From an uncultured Desulfobulbus sp. (lineage in GTDB: Bacteria > Desulfobacterota > Desulfobulbia > Desulfobulbales > Desulfobulbaceae), in contig NZ_OY762276.1 of assembly GCF_963665445.1 (NCBI RefSeq), positions 2,617,501-2,681,500 of the forward strand: 64,000 nt of DNA. Reading direction: 5' to 3'. Shown here in pieces: positions 1 through 8,560 of the stretch. How positions within the stretch are numbered: the stretch's first letter is position 1; each line of letters starts with the position of its first letter. The notes under the pieces were generated by a model. That model worked only from the letters and a program-made list of their open reading frames with translations, did no database searches and was not told the origin of the DNA. The translations under genes and the position numbers were made by a program.

Positions 1-330
1 CGCTATCAATGATTTGTGCGAATCCACGCTTGCGCACCATGGAGACATCGTTATTTGACTGTGATTCCAATTCTGCAATTATTGCAGAATCTGAAATTTC
101 AGACATTATTAACTGCCATGGAAGACACATTAATCTTACAAGCTTGTTGTCATCGGAAAGTTTTTTCGGCAGGCTTCGTATCCAAAGTGCCACGTCTCGG
201 CTCTCAAGATTAGAGAGGAGATTATTCTGGACCTTTCCGATGCTAAGGATTGAACTTTTAATATTCAATTTTAAGCTCCTATATTACCTATGCATATTGA
301 GGCGTAATTAATCAGCGTGCATACGTGCTG
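1..330. other. No supportable gene, left of the IS4-like element
   Basis: Short open frames exist on the plus strand (for example from 9 to 311), but none has a convincing ribosome binding site, a recognisable family signature or a plausible protein composition. The stretch is A+T-rich and ends at the 9-bp target duplication of the neighbouring insertion sequence. It could be non-coding plasmid DNA or the decayed end of a gene that starts outside the window. I see nothing further in it. Confidence 0.5.
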
Positions 331-339
331 AAACCGATT

Positions 340-2164
340 CAGCTGTTCCCGCTTTACCAGGAACCCCAGTAAATTCGTGGTTTCCAGATAAGCTTTTCGC
401 AAACTTTTTGGGCTATTCAAAAAGGCATGCTGCCGTAAATAGCTAATTTGACTTTATAAAAAAAATTGGGATAATCGAAAAAATCTCTTGACATCCCCCG
501 AGGCGTCGAAACGCTTTTTTCTTGTGATATCAATATCTTACAAGGAGAAGCATATGTCGACCCTCAAAAATTTTTTTCGCCGTAACCGCAAAGCAAACCA
601 AACACTGGACAAGATCAAGATGCGTTCTCATTTGAATGCCGATGCCTTATTTGCCCTTATCCGCAAGGATCTGCAAAAGGTGCCCGACCACCGGGCTGCT
701 AATGCATCGATCCCTCTGGACGACGTGCTGATGAGTGGTTTTGCCATGTTTTCACTCAAAGATCCTTCGTTGCTGTCGTTTGATGAACGACGGCTTGAGC
801 AACCTGAAAGCCTCCACGGTGTCTTTGGGGTAGGAATAATCCCCAGTGATACCCAAATGCGTACCATCCTGGATGAGATTGTTCCGACTTTACTTCGGCG
901 ACCGTTCCGCACCATTTTTCACCAACTGCAGCGGGGCAAGGTCATACCGAAAATGACCTGCCTTGGCGGGTATCTTCTGATGGCCATTGACGGTACCGGT
1001 ATCCATAGCTCGGAGAATATCGGTGCCGATTACTGCCTGACTAAAGAGCGACGTAACGGCTCGATCGAGTATCATCTCCAAATGGTGAGCGGAGCCTTTG
1101 TTTCACCGGATTGCAAAGCAGTTTTCCCACTCTGCCCCGAACTCATCCGTCGCCAGGATGGCGCTACCAAAAATGATTGCGAGCGTAACGCTACCAAGCG
1201 CTTTGTTGCCGATTTCCGCCGAGAACATCCGCGTCTGAAAGTCATCGTCACCGAGGATGGCTTGAGCTCAAACGCACCGCACATCAAAGACTTGATGGCC
1301 CATGATCTCCGTTACATCCTCTCGGCCAAACCAGGGGATCACGCCTATATGTTCGGACTGGTTGATGCCGCAGCCGAGCGGGGTGAGGTCATAGAGCTCG
1401 TTCTCCCGGACAGCCGCAAGATCAACACCACACACTGTTTTCGTTTCATCAATTCCGTCCCGCTCAACAAGGCCAGCGAAGGCCAGTTGCAGGTCAACTT
1501 CCTTGAGCACTGGGAAGTTGAAACCAAGGGCGAAGAGGTGGTTGTTCGCAATCGGTTCAGCTGGGTCACTGATCTTGAGATCACCCCGGACAACGTCATG
1601 GAAATCATGCGTTGTGGTCGTGCCCGTTGGCGGATTGAGAACGAAACCTTCAATACCTTGAAAAATCAGGGATATAACCTCGGGCACAACTATGGCCTGG
1701 GCAAAAAACATTTGAGTGCCGTTTTTATGCACCTGATGTTACTCGCTTTTCTTGTTGACCAGGTCCAGCAGTTCTGCTGCCCGCTGTTTCAAGCGGCCAG
1801 GGCAAAGCTGAGTAGTAACAGGTCCCTTTGGGAGCGAATGCGTAACTACTTTCACACGTTTATCGCCCCTTCCATGGAGACGATTTTACGAATGATTGCC
1901 TATGGATTTGAGCATCCACCTTGCCCGACATTTGATTAGCGGCTAACAGGCAGTACACAATTTGTGAAAGATCAGGAGCCTACCGAAAAATATCAACAGT
2001 AGGCCGGACGGATAACTCCGCCCAAAAAACAGTCGGTTGTCGCAAATTTCGAGCAAAACAACCGCGGCGCTTCAAGATTTCGCCTTTGTGAGGCAAGATT
2101 TTGCTGTCAAGTGCCGCTCTAGAGAAAATTTATGCACGCAATCAGCCTAAAGCGGGAGTGGCTG
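340..2164 (+). mobile_element. IS4-like insertion sequence, complete
   Basis: A 1,825-bp element bounded by imperfect 17-bp terminal inverted repeats. The left end reads CAGCTGTTCCCGCTTTA and the complement of the right end reads CAGCCACTCCCGCTTTA, 14 of 17 identical. It is flanked by a perfect 9-bp direct repeat AAACCGATT at 331-339 and 2165-2173, which fits the 9-12 bp target duplications known for IS4-type elements. One transposase gene fills most of it. About 225 bp between the transposase stop and the right end hold no gene. Intact ends and duplication suggest a fairly recent insertion. Confidence 0.85.
554..1939 (+). CDS. IS4-like DDE transposase
   Basis: 461-residue transposase that would cut and join the ends of the surrounding insertion sequence. 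I chose the ATG at 554 because AAGGAG lies a few bases before it; an upstream in-frame start at 488 has no such site. Acidic residues consistent with a DDE triad are seen in AIDGTG, in TEDGLSS and in the helix around WRIENETFNTLKNQG. The last resembles the Y-(2)-R-(3)-E-(6)-K region of IS4-type enzymes, without a clear Tyr. The C-terminal hydrophobic helix (MHLMLLAFLVDQV) also occurs in related transposases. It may belong to an ISNCY group close to IS4. The frame is unbroken, so the enzyme could be active. Confidence 0.85.
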   Translation: MSTLKNFFRRNRKANQTLDKIKMRSHLNADALFALIRKDLQKVPDHRAANASIPLDDVLMSGFAMFSLKDPSLLSFDERRLEQPESLHGVFGVGIIPSDTQMRTILDEIVPTLLRRPFRTIFHQLQRGKVIPKMTCLGGYLLMAIDGTGIHSSENIGADYCLTKERRNGSIEYHLQMVSGAFVSPDCKAVFPLCPELIRRQDGATKNDCERNATKRFVADFRREHPRLKVIVTEDGLSSNAPHIKDLMAHDLRYILSAKPGDHAYMFGLVDAAAERGEVIELVLPDSRKINTTHCFRFINSVPLNKASEGQLQVNFLEHWEVETKGEEVVVRNRFSWVTDLEITPDNVMEIMRCGRARWRIENETFNTLKNQGYNLGHNYGLGKKHLSAVFMHLMLLAFLVDQVQQFCCPLFQAARAKLSSNRSLWERMRNYFHTFIAPSMETILRMIAYGFEHPPCPTFD

Positions 2165-2173
2165 AAACCGATT

Positions 2174-2365
2174 AGTTCATAATCCAAATTGTGGAGCTGG
2201 ATAAGCTCCCAAACCGGCGGTTAACGTAATTATTCAAAAGGATCGTCAGAAGGGCTTTACGGTGAAGTTTTTTCCAATTTATACGTAACAAAATAGCAGC
2301 CGGATAAATGGTATAATTCGGTCAATAACAACCTGTTTTTTCTACAAAAGAAAAAGGAGGTTATC
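2174..2365 (+). promoter_or_regulatory. Leader region of the recombinase pair
   Basis: The stretch between the IS target duplication and the first recombinase carries a TATAAT at 2312-2317 as a possible -10 element, without a clear -35, and a strong AAGGAGG site at 2354-2360 six bases before the ATG at 2366. No gene is visible in it. Confidence 0.45.
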
Positions 2366-3562
2366 ATGGCCGAACAACATTGGATACCTGCCAATTATCA
2401 CTCCAGCGAGTGGGCCGCTGTTCTGCAGGAAAAATACAGCTCCGTCAATTTTCCTTTAGACGCCCCAGACGAAGCAAGATTCCTAAGATCCCCTCCAAGC
2501 TCTCCACCTCAATCAGACTGGTCACCACCTGACGGATGCACCAGCAAAAAACATCAAGAAGTCGATCATCTTTGTTCTCGGCTCACAGGTACTGGTCTGA
2601 TCGGAGCTGACCTCGCCGTGACCTATCTTCGAGAAAAATATCGTAAAAACAACTCGATTTTCACCATAAAACAGGCCGCCTATGTAGTCTTATCCTTCCT
2701 GCAGTTCTTGGACAAAACAGGTGCCAATATTTTCAGCGTTACCCGTCAAGATATCTGTGCCTTCGTCGAGCATGGGCAGGATCGTGGGTTGAAGGCAAAC
2801 TCGGTAATATGCAATTTAAGAAGTGTGTACACGTTTCTTATCTTCCTGGTTGAACGAAAGATTCTTCCACTGGCAGTTCTATCTAAAAAGATTCGACTGA
2901 AGCCACCTGACTCTTTACCCAGAGCTATTCCGTCGGAACATGTCGACCTTTTGCTTTCAGCCACCGGCAACCCTCGAAATCACGCCTTGGTCCTTCTTTT
3001 ACTGCGGACAGGCCTGAGAATTGGCGAATTGCTCAATGTGAAAATCTCAGACATCGTTCTCCCGGAAAGGAAGATCTTGATTTACCTGGCAGAAAAAAAT
3101 GACCAGGGTCGTGTGGTTTACTTCAGCTCAGATGCTGACTCTGCCCTTCGCGAATGGCTGAAAAGAAGGGACCTGCAAAAGGACTATCTTTTCTACAGTC
3201 CGCGAAATGAGAAAATATCATATGCGGCAGCGAGAAAGGCATTTGTTCAAATTCTCAAAAGGGCCGATTTATCCCACTATGGGTACAGCTTCCATTGCCT
3301 GCGCCACACTTTTGCCACAGACATGCTCAACGCCGGATTACGGATAGAGGTCTTACAACAAATCCTTGGTCACCAATCAATCGAAATGACCTTACGCTAT
3401 GCAAGGCTATCAGATGCTACACGTGAAAATGAATATCTCCGTGCTATGACCGTTATTGAAAAAGGAGGGCAAAATGCATCTCACAGAATCAGTACTCAAT
3501 TACAGGCGGTATTTGAAGAGAAAAAATTATTCACCTCACACCGTAAAAAATTATCTGCATAG
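2366..3562 (+). CDS. Tyrosine recombinase (phage-integrase family), first of an overlapping pair
   Basis: 398-residue site-specific recombinase of the XerC/XerD/integrase type, expected to cut and rejoin DNA through a phosphotyrosine. The N-terminal part (about residues 75-180) is a SAM-like core-binding domain. The catalytic domain has the Arg in RTGLRIGELL, the HCLRHTFATD box (His, Arg), GHQSIEMTLRYA (His) and the expected Tyr in LRYARLS. The ATG follows AAGGAGG. The 3' end overlaps the next recombinase by about 90 bp, so its last 30 or so residues are encoded in DNA shared with gene two. The tandem arrangement recalls Tn554-type or RIT-type recombinase sets, but only two genes are present. 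Confidence 0.9.
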   Translation: MAEQHWIPANYHSSEWAAVLQEKYSSVNFPLDAPDEARFLRSPPSSPPQSDWSPPDGCTSKKHQEVDHLCSRLTGTGLIGADLAVTYLREKYRKNNSIFTIKQAAYVVLSFLQFLDKTGANIFSVTRQDICAFVEHGQDRGLKANSVICNLRSVYTFLIFLVERKILPLAVLSKKIRLKPPDSLPRAIPSEHVDLLLSATGNPRNHALVLLLLRTGLRIGELLNVKISDIVLPERKILIYLAEKNDQGRVVYFSSDADSALREWLKRRDLQKDYLFYSPRNEKISYAAARKAFVQILKRADLSHYGYSFHCLRHTFATDMLNAGLRIEVLQQILGHQSIEMTLRYARLSDATRENEYLRAMTVIEKGGQNASHRISTQLQAVFEEKKLFTSHRKKLSA

Positions 3563-4376
3563 GCTGCAAAGGTTCTTCGCATGGCTCCCGGTTCCTCTCG
3601 AGGCAGCAAGACGGGAGAATGTAAAATGGTATATCGATTTTCTACTACAACATCAAATTTCTGCCCAGACTATCAATGGACACCTTGTCGTTATCAGGAT
3701 GTTTTACGAATTCCTGAAGGACGAAGGAGAGATAAAGGTGGATAATCCAGTTGGTAAAGGTTTATTGCTACGGGTTGCCAAGCCGTTACCCCGGCATTTG
3801 AGGGACGTTGATATTCCGCGATTTTTTGAGGTGGTCACCAGAAGTCGGGATCAGGCAATATTTATGCTTATGTTACGTTGTGGCCTTAGAGTTGAAGAGG
3901 TGGCAGATCTCACACTCGATGCCATTGATTATCAACGAAACCGGATCCTGGTCAAATCGGGTAAAGGAGGTAAGGACAGGGTCGTTTTTATCAGCAACGA
4001 TGCCACAGACGCACTGGCAGCGTATTTGCGGATAAGGTTTCACACGAATGAACAGAAAGTCTTTTTAGTTGAGAAAGGCCCCCTTAAAGGAAAGCCCATA
4101 TCGGTTCGAGGCATCCAAAAACGAATTGAGTACTATTCAAAGAAAAGTGGGATAGCCGTTTCCTGCCACCAATTGCGGCATACCATGGCAACCCAACTCC
4201 TCAATGCTGATGCAGATTTGGTCACCATTCAATATTTGCTCGGCCATACAAGAATCAAAACGACCATGAGGTATTGTCATCTTTCCAATATGAAAGCACA
4301 GCGTGATTATTATAGGGCCGTTGACAGAATAATAGAAAAAAGCAAAAGCACACCCGCAGAGAATGCGGAGAATTAA
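3474..4376 (+). CDS. Tyrosine recombinase, second of the pair
   Basis: 301-residue tyrosine recombinase. It has a core-binding domain (SVLNYRRYLKRKNYSPHTVKNYLHR) followed by a catalytic domain with RCGLRVEEVADL (Arg), GKGGKDRVV (Lys), HQLRHTMATQLL (His, Arg), GHTRIKTTMRYCHL (His and catalytic Tyr). I chose the ATG at 3474 because AAAGGAGGG precedes it; an in-frame start at 3456 lies within that site. The start lies inside the upstream recombinase gene, so translation is probably coupled and the two proteins may act as a heteromeric recombinase. A long perfect inverted repeat begins four bases after the stop codon and is a candidate target site. Confidence 0.9.
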   Translation: MHLTESVLNYRRYLKRKNYSPHTVKNYLHRLQRFFAWLPVPLEAARRENVKWYIDFLLQHQISAQTINGHLVVIRMFYEFLKDEGEIKVDNPVGKGLLLRVAKPLPRHLRDVDIPRFFEVVTRSRDQAIFMLMLRCGLRVEEVADLTLDAIDYQRNRILVKSGKGGKDRVVFISNDATDALAAYLRIRFHTNEQKVFLVEKGPLKGKPISVRGIQKRIEYYSKKSGIAVSCHQLRHTMATQLLNADADLVTIQYLLGHTRIKTTMRYCHLSNMKAQRDYYRAVDRIIEKSKSTPAENAEN

Positions 4377-4379
4377 CCC

Positions 4380-4452
4380 GCCACGCCAAGGGCCGGGTGC
4401 TCCGACGAGCAATAAGTAGGGGCCCATTCTCGCACCCGGCCCTTGGCGTGGC
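4380..4452. repeat. 21-bp perfect inverted repeat after the recombinase pair
   Basis: Two perfectly complementary 21-nt arms (4380-4400 and 4432-4452) flank a 31-nt loop and can form a very stable hairpin or cruciform. There is no U-tract after either arm, so it is a poor intrinsic terminator. Its position just after two recombinase genes suggests a recombination or regulatory site. That role is inferred from position only. Confidence 0.7.
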
Positions 4453-4504
4453 TCCCTCTCGGAAAATGCTTGACTTCTCGGGAGCCAAAAGAGAAACTAA
4501 TATC

Positions 4505-4516
4505 AGGCAATTGCCT
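4505..4516. repeat. 12-bp palindrome AGGCAATTGCCT
   Basis: A perfect 12-bp palindrome in the non-coding gap between the recombinases and the end of the transfer operon. It could be an operator or a recombinase core site; sequence alone does not decide. The rest of 4453-4748 shows no gene. Confidence 0.4.
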
Positions 4517-4743
4517 AATATAAATAGAGAAAACAGGTTTTGTTACGTATACTTCCAATAAGTCATGACTTTCAGATCACCCTTGAGGGGTCTCTCTCAA
4601 TGCAATCCTTTACGGTTTAATACAACTTTTTTTTCTCTAACACCCAAAGACTATCTGTACAACATCTTGAATGAATTATTTTTTCAGACAAAATCCAATT
4701 CATCCACAACGTGGTACTTTTTCTCTCCCCCTCCCAATAAAAC

Positions 4744-4773
4744 AAAAACGGGGAAAAAATTTCATTTTCCCCG
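4744..4773 (-). terminator. Intrinsic terminator of the transfer operon
   Basis: On the minus strand a 9-bp stem (CGGGGAAAA pairing with TTTTCCCCG, 4749-4773) with a short loop is followed at once by TTTTT. It lies about 50 bp past the stop of the last leftward transfer gene and is well placed to end the operon that starts near 21.1 kb. Confidence 0.8.
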
Positions 4774-4826
4774 CTTCTGCAACTTAGATCCTGCCAGCAA
4801 TATAGTATTTACAGCTCTTTCATCTC

Positions 4827-5522
4827 CTAAATTTTCTTGGGAAACCGTTTTACGAACGGATCAGCTCGAGCTTCTTGCCTTGATCTGTTGAGTAATTTTG
4901 AATTCCTCTCGGATACAATCAATGGCGCGAGGCTCTCCCCCTTTTTATCGACGACCGGAACGCTTATTCCTTTCGTTTTCCGATCAGTGAAAGAGGATAG
5001 ATCACCAGACACTGTTGCTTTTGGTGTCCGTCCCTTGACCAGAGCTCCTTTGACCCTTTCAGCATACCTTCGCCCCTTGGACTCATTGGGAGAGTGATAT
5101 GCCCCAACCGCCTCCCACGTCTGGCCGTGGCGATCGATTTCCTGCTTCAGGATCCATGACCCCAAATATATATTTGCCAACGGATCAAAGGCGGCCTCTA
5201 AAGGGATCCCGTACTTCTTGAGCCAGAAATTATTCACCTGCATTATTCCGGAATCAAAGGAGTGGCCTTCAGCTTCCGCATGCTTCGCCATGGCCACAGC
5301 CTTCTCTTTGGAGGCAAGCCTATACCCTTTCCCTTCTATATTGAGCGACCAGGGATTAGAACCGCTTTCAACATTGGCAATGGCCTCTGTCCAAGCAACC
5401 GGAACGCCCCAGAACTGGGCCGCCTCCTCAAACATGGAATCCATGGACAAAACCTGCTCAGCATGAGCAGGTTTTGCAATCACTGCCCCCAGGAGAAGAA
5501 GCACCAAGACCTTTAGCTTCAC
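4827..5522 (-). CDS. Lytic transglycosylase of the conjugation apparatus (VirB1/TrbN-like)
   Basis: 231-residue secreted muramidase predicted to open the peptidoglycan so the type IV channel can cross it. A signal peptide (MKLKVLVLLLLGAVIAKPAHA) is followed by an SLT domain. The likely catalytic Glu lies near residue 51 in ANVESGSNPW, and GIMQVNNFWLKKYG and VGAYHSPN are the other typical SLT motifs. The C-terminal 70 residues are basic and polar and look unstructured. Its start overlaps the upstream ArdC/Toprim gene by 4 bp, so it is the last gene of the transfer operon. Function comes from family and context. Confidence 0.85.
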   Translation of the reverse strand: MKLKVLVLLLLGAVIAKPAHAEQVLSMDSMFEEAAQFWGVPVAWTEAIANVESGSNPWSLNIEGKGYRLASKEKAVAMAKHAEAEGHSFDSGIMQVNNFWLKKYGIPLEAAFDPLANIYLGSWILKQEIDRHGQTWEAVGAYHSPNESKGRRYAERVKGALVKGRTPKATVSGDLSSFTDRKTKGISVPVVDKKGESLAPLIVSERNSKLLNRSRQEARADPFVKRFPKKI

Positions 5523-7888
5523 CGTTCAACCTCAACGACTTGGGCGTTCACCTGCTTGGCCACTGCGTCAAGCCCTCGGGACTTATGCAGGTCGTTAAAG
5601 TCGGTGTATCGCCTCAAGATCTCTTCACTATTGAACTTAGGCACAGCCACAGTCGCACCTATTGCCGCCGCAGCCTCCTTCGCCTTTTTCAGCCCGACAT
5701 TGCCAATGGTGGTACCATTGATTTGCTCAACCAGGTGGTGATCGTTATCCGCACATATTGTGATCTCAGCATCGGGAAACTGCTCGCGCAATATCTCTGC
5801 GACTGGCTGGAGGTTATGGGCCGTGAAAGCTGCAACAACTGTCTGGCCGGTGGCCATGTGGATGCTCGCTGCCGTAGCGTATCCCTCAGCAAGCAGGATC
5901 TCCCCATTGTCCAAGTGCTCCGAGGAAGGGATCACCAAGGCGGCGCCATGTTGAGGGCAGCCAGATTCAAACCTCTTTGCGCCATTGGGTTCGATCCATT
6001 GCAATGTTTGAATGTGACCGGTACGAAGATCGAAGCCGGGAATGAGTAAATTGCCTCGGTTATCCTGTTTGAGACCATACCCCTCAACCCTTTTGTCACT
6101 GAGGTATATGTGCTCCTTCGCCGGCTCTGCGTTCATCCATTTTGCGTAGGCCTTCTTCTTGGCCTTGGCACGCTGCTCTTGGATCTGCTGCTCGCGCTCG
6201 GCTTTTCGAACCTGGGCTTCGGCCTGCAACGCTTCTTTTTCTGGTTCAGTCAGCCTGTGGCCCGTGGCAACCCATTTGACATGTTCTCCGGTCTTGTAAT
6301 TTTGTCCCCAACCATTTGGTCTCCCGTCTTCGTAGCCACAATAGGCCCCATCCTTGGCCCCGGGCTTGCCCGATTCAACTGGAACGCGATGAATGCTTCC
6401 ATCAAGAATCGGCTCCTCGACTATCAAACCGGCCTCTCGAAGCATTTGAGAAAATTCCTGGGTCGGCGGCATATTTGGGATGGAATTAACGGTTTCTCTC
6501 TCAGGTAACCAGGCCGACAATGGAACAAGATCCGTGCCTTGAGATGCAAACCACCGCTTCACCTCACTGTCCCATTTTGCTCCTGCCTTTTTAGCCTTGT
6601 TTTTTTCTTTATAGGGGACATTCAAATAGGTTTTTGATTCGGCCACAAGACTGGCTTCTTGCGCTGCTGTGTCTTGGGCGAGGAGTTTATCCGAGCGATC
6701 ATAGCCACCCATGAAACTCTCTTTCATCTCCTTGGGAGGCGGATATTCCAGCCCATCGAACTTGAGTATGAATTTTGTTTGATCAGCGAAGTCGTGATCC
6801 TGGCTCGCCAAGACATAAATATTTTTATCGTCTTGATACTCGCAGTGTAATGGCCCCTGCCGATGGGTGGCACACATGACCCGATAGGCAGATCCGGCTT
6901 CCTGCGCGCTTTCGTATTCCTGATACACCTCTGGAGATGATCCGCTGATGATAAATACCCCTGCCTCCTTTTCCGTTTGCTGCACGTCCATTTCATGTTC
7001 TAAATTCATCAGATACTCCTTGATTTTCTCCGCATCGCGGCAAGCCCGCATAATTTCCTGCGGATCCTTTTTCAAAACGCTCACCCAATTCTCGACATAG
7101 GAAACGTGCTGATTTGGCTGATGAGGCAGGCCAAGTTCCTGACTGAGCATCCAGGAGGCAATCTCGGCACGTAGCTCCTCCTTGGCGTACACTTCAGATC
7201 CAAACGGCCCAAACTCTCGATCCATTCGGCTTTGGTGCCCGGTCCAATGCCCCAGCTCATGCAATGCCGTGCTGTAGTAGTCGCCAGCCTCGGGAAAGTT
7301 CTCCTTTGGCGGCAAATGAATGTCATCGGTGGACATTCTATAAAAGGCGCGGTCAGCCTGATCATGACTGATCGTGGCTCCCGATCCGGTCAATATCTCC
7401 TCTCCTTTCTGAAGAGGATCCCAGGTAAGCTCCGGTTCTTCATAAGGGGGAATATCCTGACCATCGAGCGTCTGCAGCTGACTTGCATGGAACACCGAAA
7501 ATACGTGCAGGCGCGGGCGTTCCAACTGAACGGTTTCCTTTTTCTCTTCACCGTTTTCATCCATAACGGGGTGTCCGGATTCATCGAGAATGGTTTGCCG
7601 ATCCGTCCACTGCCAGAACACAACCTGCTGGGCTTTGGAGCCCTTCTTGACCCGCCATTCCTGCTCATTGGCCTGTTTAAAAGTCAGCCACCGGGGATCG
7701 GCAAAGCCATGGCGAGCCAACATAATGGTGTTTACCCCTCTATATGTAGTTTCAGAGATCGGGTTCATGGGCCGATGGAACTCTCCCGCTTTCCAGGGTT
7801 TCTGCCAGGGGGCCGTCCCCTTTTGCAGCTCCTCGATAATGCTTTCGGTGAAGGTTTCCGCGACGCTTTTCCGCTCAGATTTCTTCAT
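5519..7888 (-). CDS. ArdC-like ssDNA-binding, zincin and Toprim (TraC-like) protein
   Basis: 789-residue multidomain protein. The N-terminal third is an ArdC/DUF1738 ssDNA-binding domain, followed by a zincin-type metalloprotease motif (ALHELGHWTGH). A DUF5710-like segment follows (YLNVPYKEKNKAKKAGAKWD), and the C-terminal 200 residues form a Toprim-type catalytic domain like that of RP4 TraC primase (LLAEGYATAASIH, then ITICADNDHH). ArdC proteins shield incoming plasmid DNA and TraC primases are carried into the recipient, so the fusion probably protects and primes the entering strand. I prefer the ATG at 7888, which follows GGGGGAG, over the longer start at 7903. It overlaps the 54-aa gene upstream. 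Confidence 0.85.
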   Translation of the reverse strand: MKKSERKSVAETFTESIIEELQKGTAPWQKPWKAGEFHRPMNPISETTYRGVNTIMLARHGFADPRWLTFKQANEQEWRVKKGSKAQQVVFWQWTDRQTILDESGHPVMDENGEEKKETVQLERPRLHVFSVFHASQLQTLDGQDIPPYEEPELTWDPLQKGEEILTGSGATISHDQADRAFYRMSTDDIHLPPKENFPEAGDYYSTALHELGHWTGHQSRMDREFGPFGSEVYAKEELRAEIASWMLSQELGLPHQPNQHVSYVENWVSVLKKDPQEIMRACRDAEKIKEYLMNLEHEMDVQQTEKEAGVFIISGSSPEVYQEYESAQEAGSAYRVMCATHRQGPLHCEYQDDKNIYVLASQDHDFADQTKFILKFDGLEYPPPKEMKESFMGGYDRSDKLLAQDTAAQEASLVAESKTYLNVPYKEKNKAKKAGAKWDSEVKRWFASQGTDLVPLSAWLPERETVNSIPNMPPTQEFSQMLREAGLIVEEPILDGSIHRVPVESGKPGAKDGAYCGYEDGRPNGWGQNYKTGEHVKWVATGHRLTEPEKEALQAEAQVRKAEREQQIQEQRAKAKKKAYAKWMNAEPAKEHIYLSDKRVEGYGLKQDNRGNLLIPGFDLRTGHIQTLQWIEPNGAKRFESGCPQHGAALVIPSSEHLDNGEILLAEGYATAASIHMATGQTVVAAFTAHNLQPVAEILREQFPDAEITICADNDHHLVEQINGTTIGNVGLKKAKEAAAAIGATVAVPKFNSEEILRRYTDFNDLHKSRGLDAVAKQVNAQVVEVER

Positions 7889-8039
7889 CAGCTCCCCCTT
7901 CAATTACATCGCCCAAATCCTCCTCGCTGAAAAATGCGCCCATATAGTCGGCGACATCCGGATCCACCGGAACCCCCAGCCCGGGGTTCTCCAAGGCCTG
8001 TTGTTCAACTTTTCGTGCTGCTGCTTTCAGATATTCCAT
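7875..8039 (-). CDS. 54-residue transfer-operon protein (RP4 TraD-like position)
   Basis: A short gene on the minus strand, ATG at 8039, TGA at 7877-7875, overlapping the start of the ArdC/Toprim gene. The product begins MEYLKAAARKVEQQ and ends rich in Asp and Glu (FFSEEDLGDVIEGGADEEI). It fills the gap between traF and the ArdC/Toprim gene almost exactly, and the frame matches the operon direction. RP4 has a small traD gene in this setting, and I infer a relation by position only. No known domain is visible. Confidence 0.65.
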   Translation of the reverse strand: MEYLKAAARKVEQQALENPGLGVPVDPDVADYMGAFFSEEDLGDVIEGGADEEI

Positions 8040-8050
8040 GAGCTTTTTCC

Positions 8051-8560
8051 TCAAAAGGTGATGACCGGTTCAACCGGCCTCAAAGAAACGATCGGCACCA
8101 GTCCGAAGTATCGGCTGTCAAAACTGCCGTCGTGGTGTTGCGAAAGAAGGAACGCTTTTCCAGCGGGAATGACTCCAGGGAGGAGATGAGAGGACGGTAT
8201 GGCACGTCCTTGATTGTCCCGACCGAGAATTTTTGTGTGCGCTAGAACGTGGTTATTGACCATGATCATGTCGCCACGCTGTTGAACGCTGTCCCCGGGC
8301 AGTCCGTTGATTACTTTAAGGAGCGGCTTGAGCCCGGAAGGACAGGATCCGGCCGTCAGATACCCTCGCTCTCGCGCCAATTGAACGAACTCGGGATCAT
8401 CAAGGCAAAACGCGACAATTTGCCCTCGATGCAGTGGCCCGCCTGTGAGTCGGTACAGGCCTATGGGAAGAGAAGGTGTCAGGTTGACTCGAAAACCAAG
8501 CTGCCAACAAACAAACCCAAAAATCGAAACGCACAGGCTAATCGCACAGATACTTTTCAT
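8051..8560 (-). CDS. traF: TraF-type conjugative signal peptidase (S26 family)
   Basis: 169-residue membrane peptidase. It has an N-terminal membrane helix (about residues 3-22), then the catalytic Ser30 in TPSLPIGLY and the general-base Lys82 in PLLKVINGLPGD, both typical of S26 peptidases. In RP4, TraF cleaves and cyclises the pilin TrbC; the trbC gene here encodes a pilin of the right type, so the same job is likely. The start overlaps the 3' end of traG by about 20 bp, which suggests coupled translation. Confidence 0.9.
   Translation of the reverse strand: MKSICAISLCVSIFGFVCWQLGFRVNLTPSLPIGLYRLTGGPLHRGQIVAFCLDDPEFVQLARERGYLTAGSCPSGLKPLLKVINGLPGDSVQQRGDMIMVNNHVLAHTKILGRDNQGRAIPSSHLLPGVIPAGKAFLLSQHHDGSFDSRYFGLVPIVSLRPVEPVITF

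Noticed and set aside
9-311. 100-codon rightward frame at the left edge
   Set aside because: No ribosome site, family or sensible composition; not supported as a gene.
4565-4891. 108-codon rightward frame after the recombinases
   Set aside because: It runs through the operon terminator and the end of the transglycosylase gene; no ribosome site or domain.
7232-7930. 232-codon rightward frame opposite the ArdC/Toprim gene
   Set aside because: Antisense shadow; the leftward gene has clear domains and operon context.
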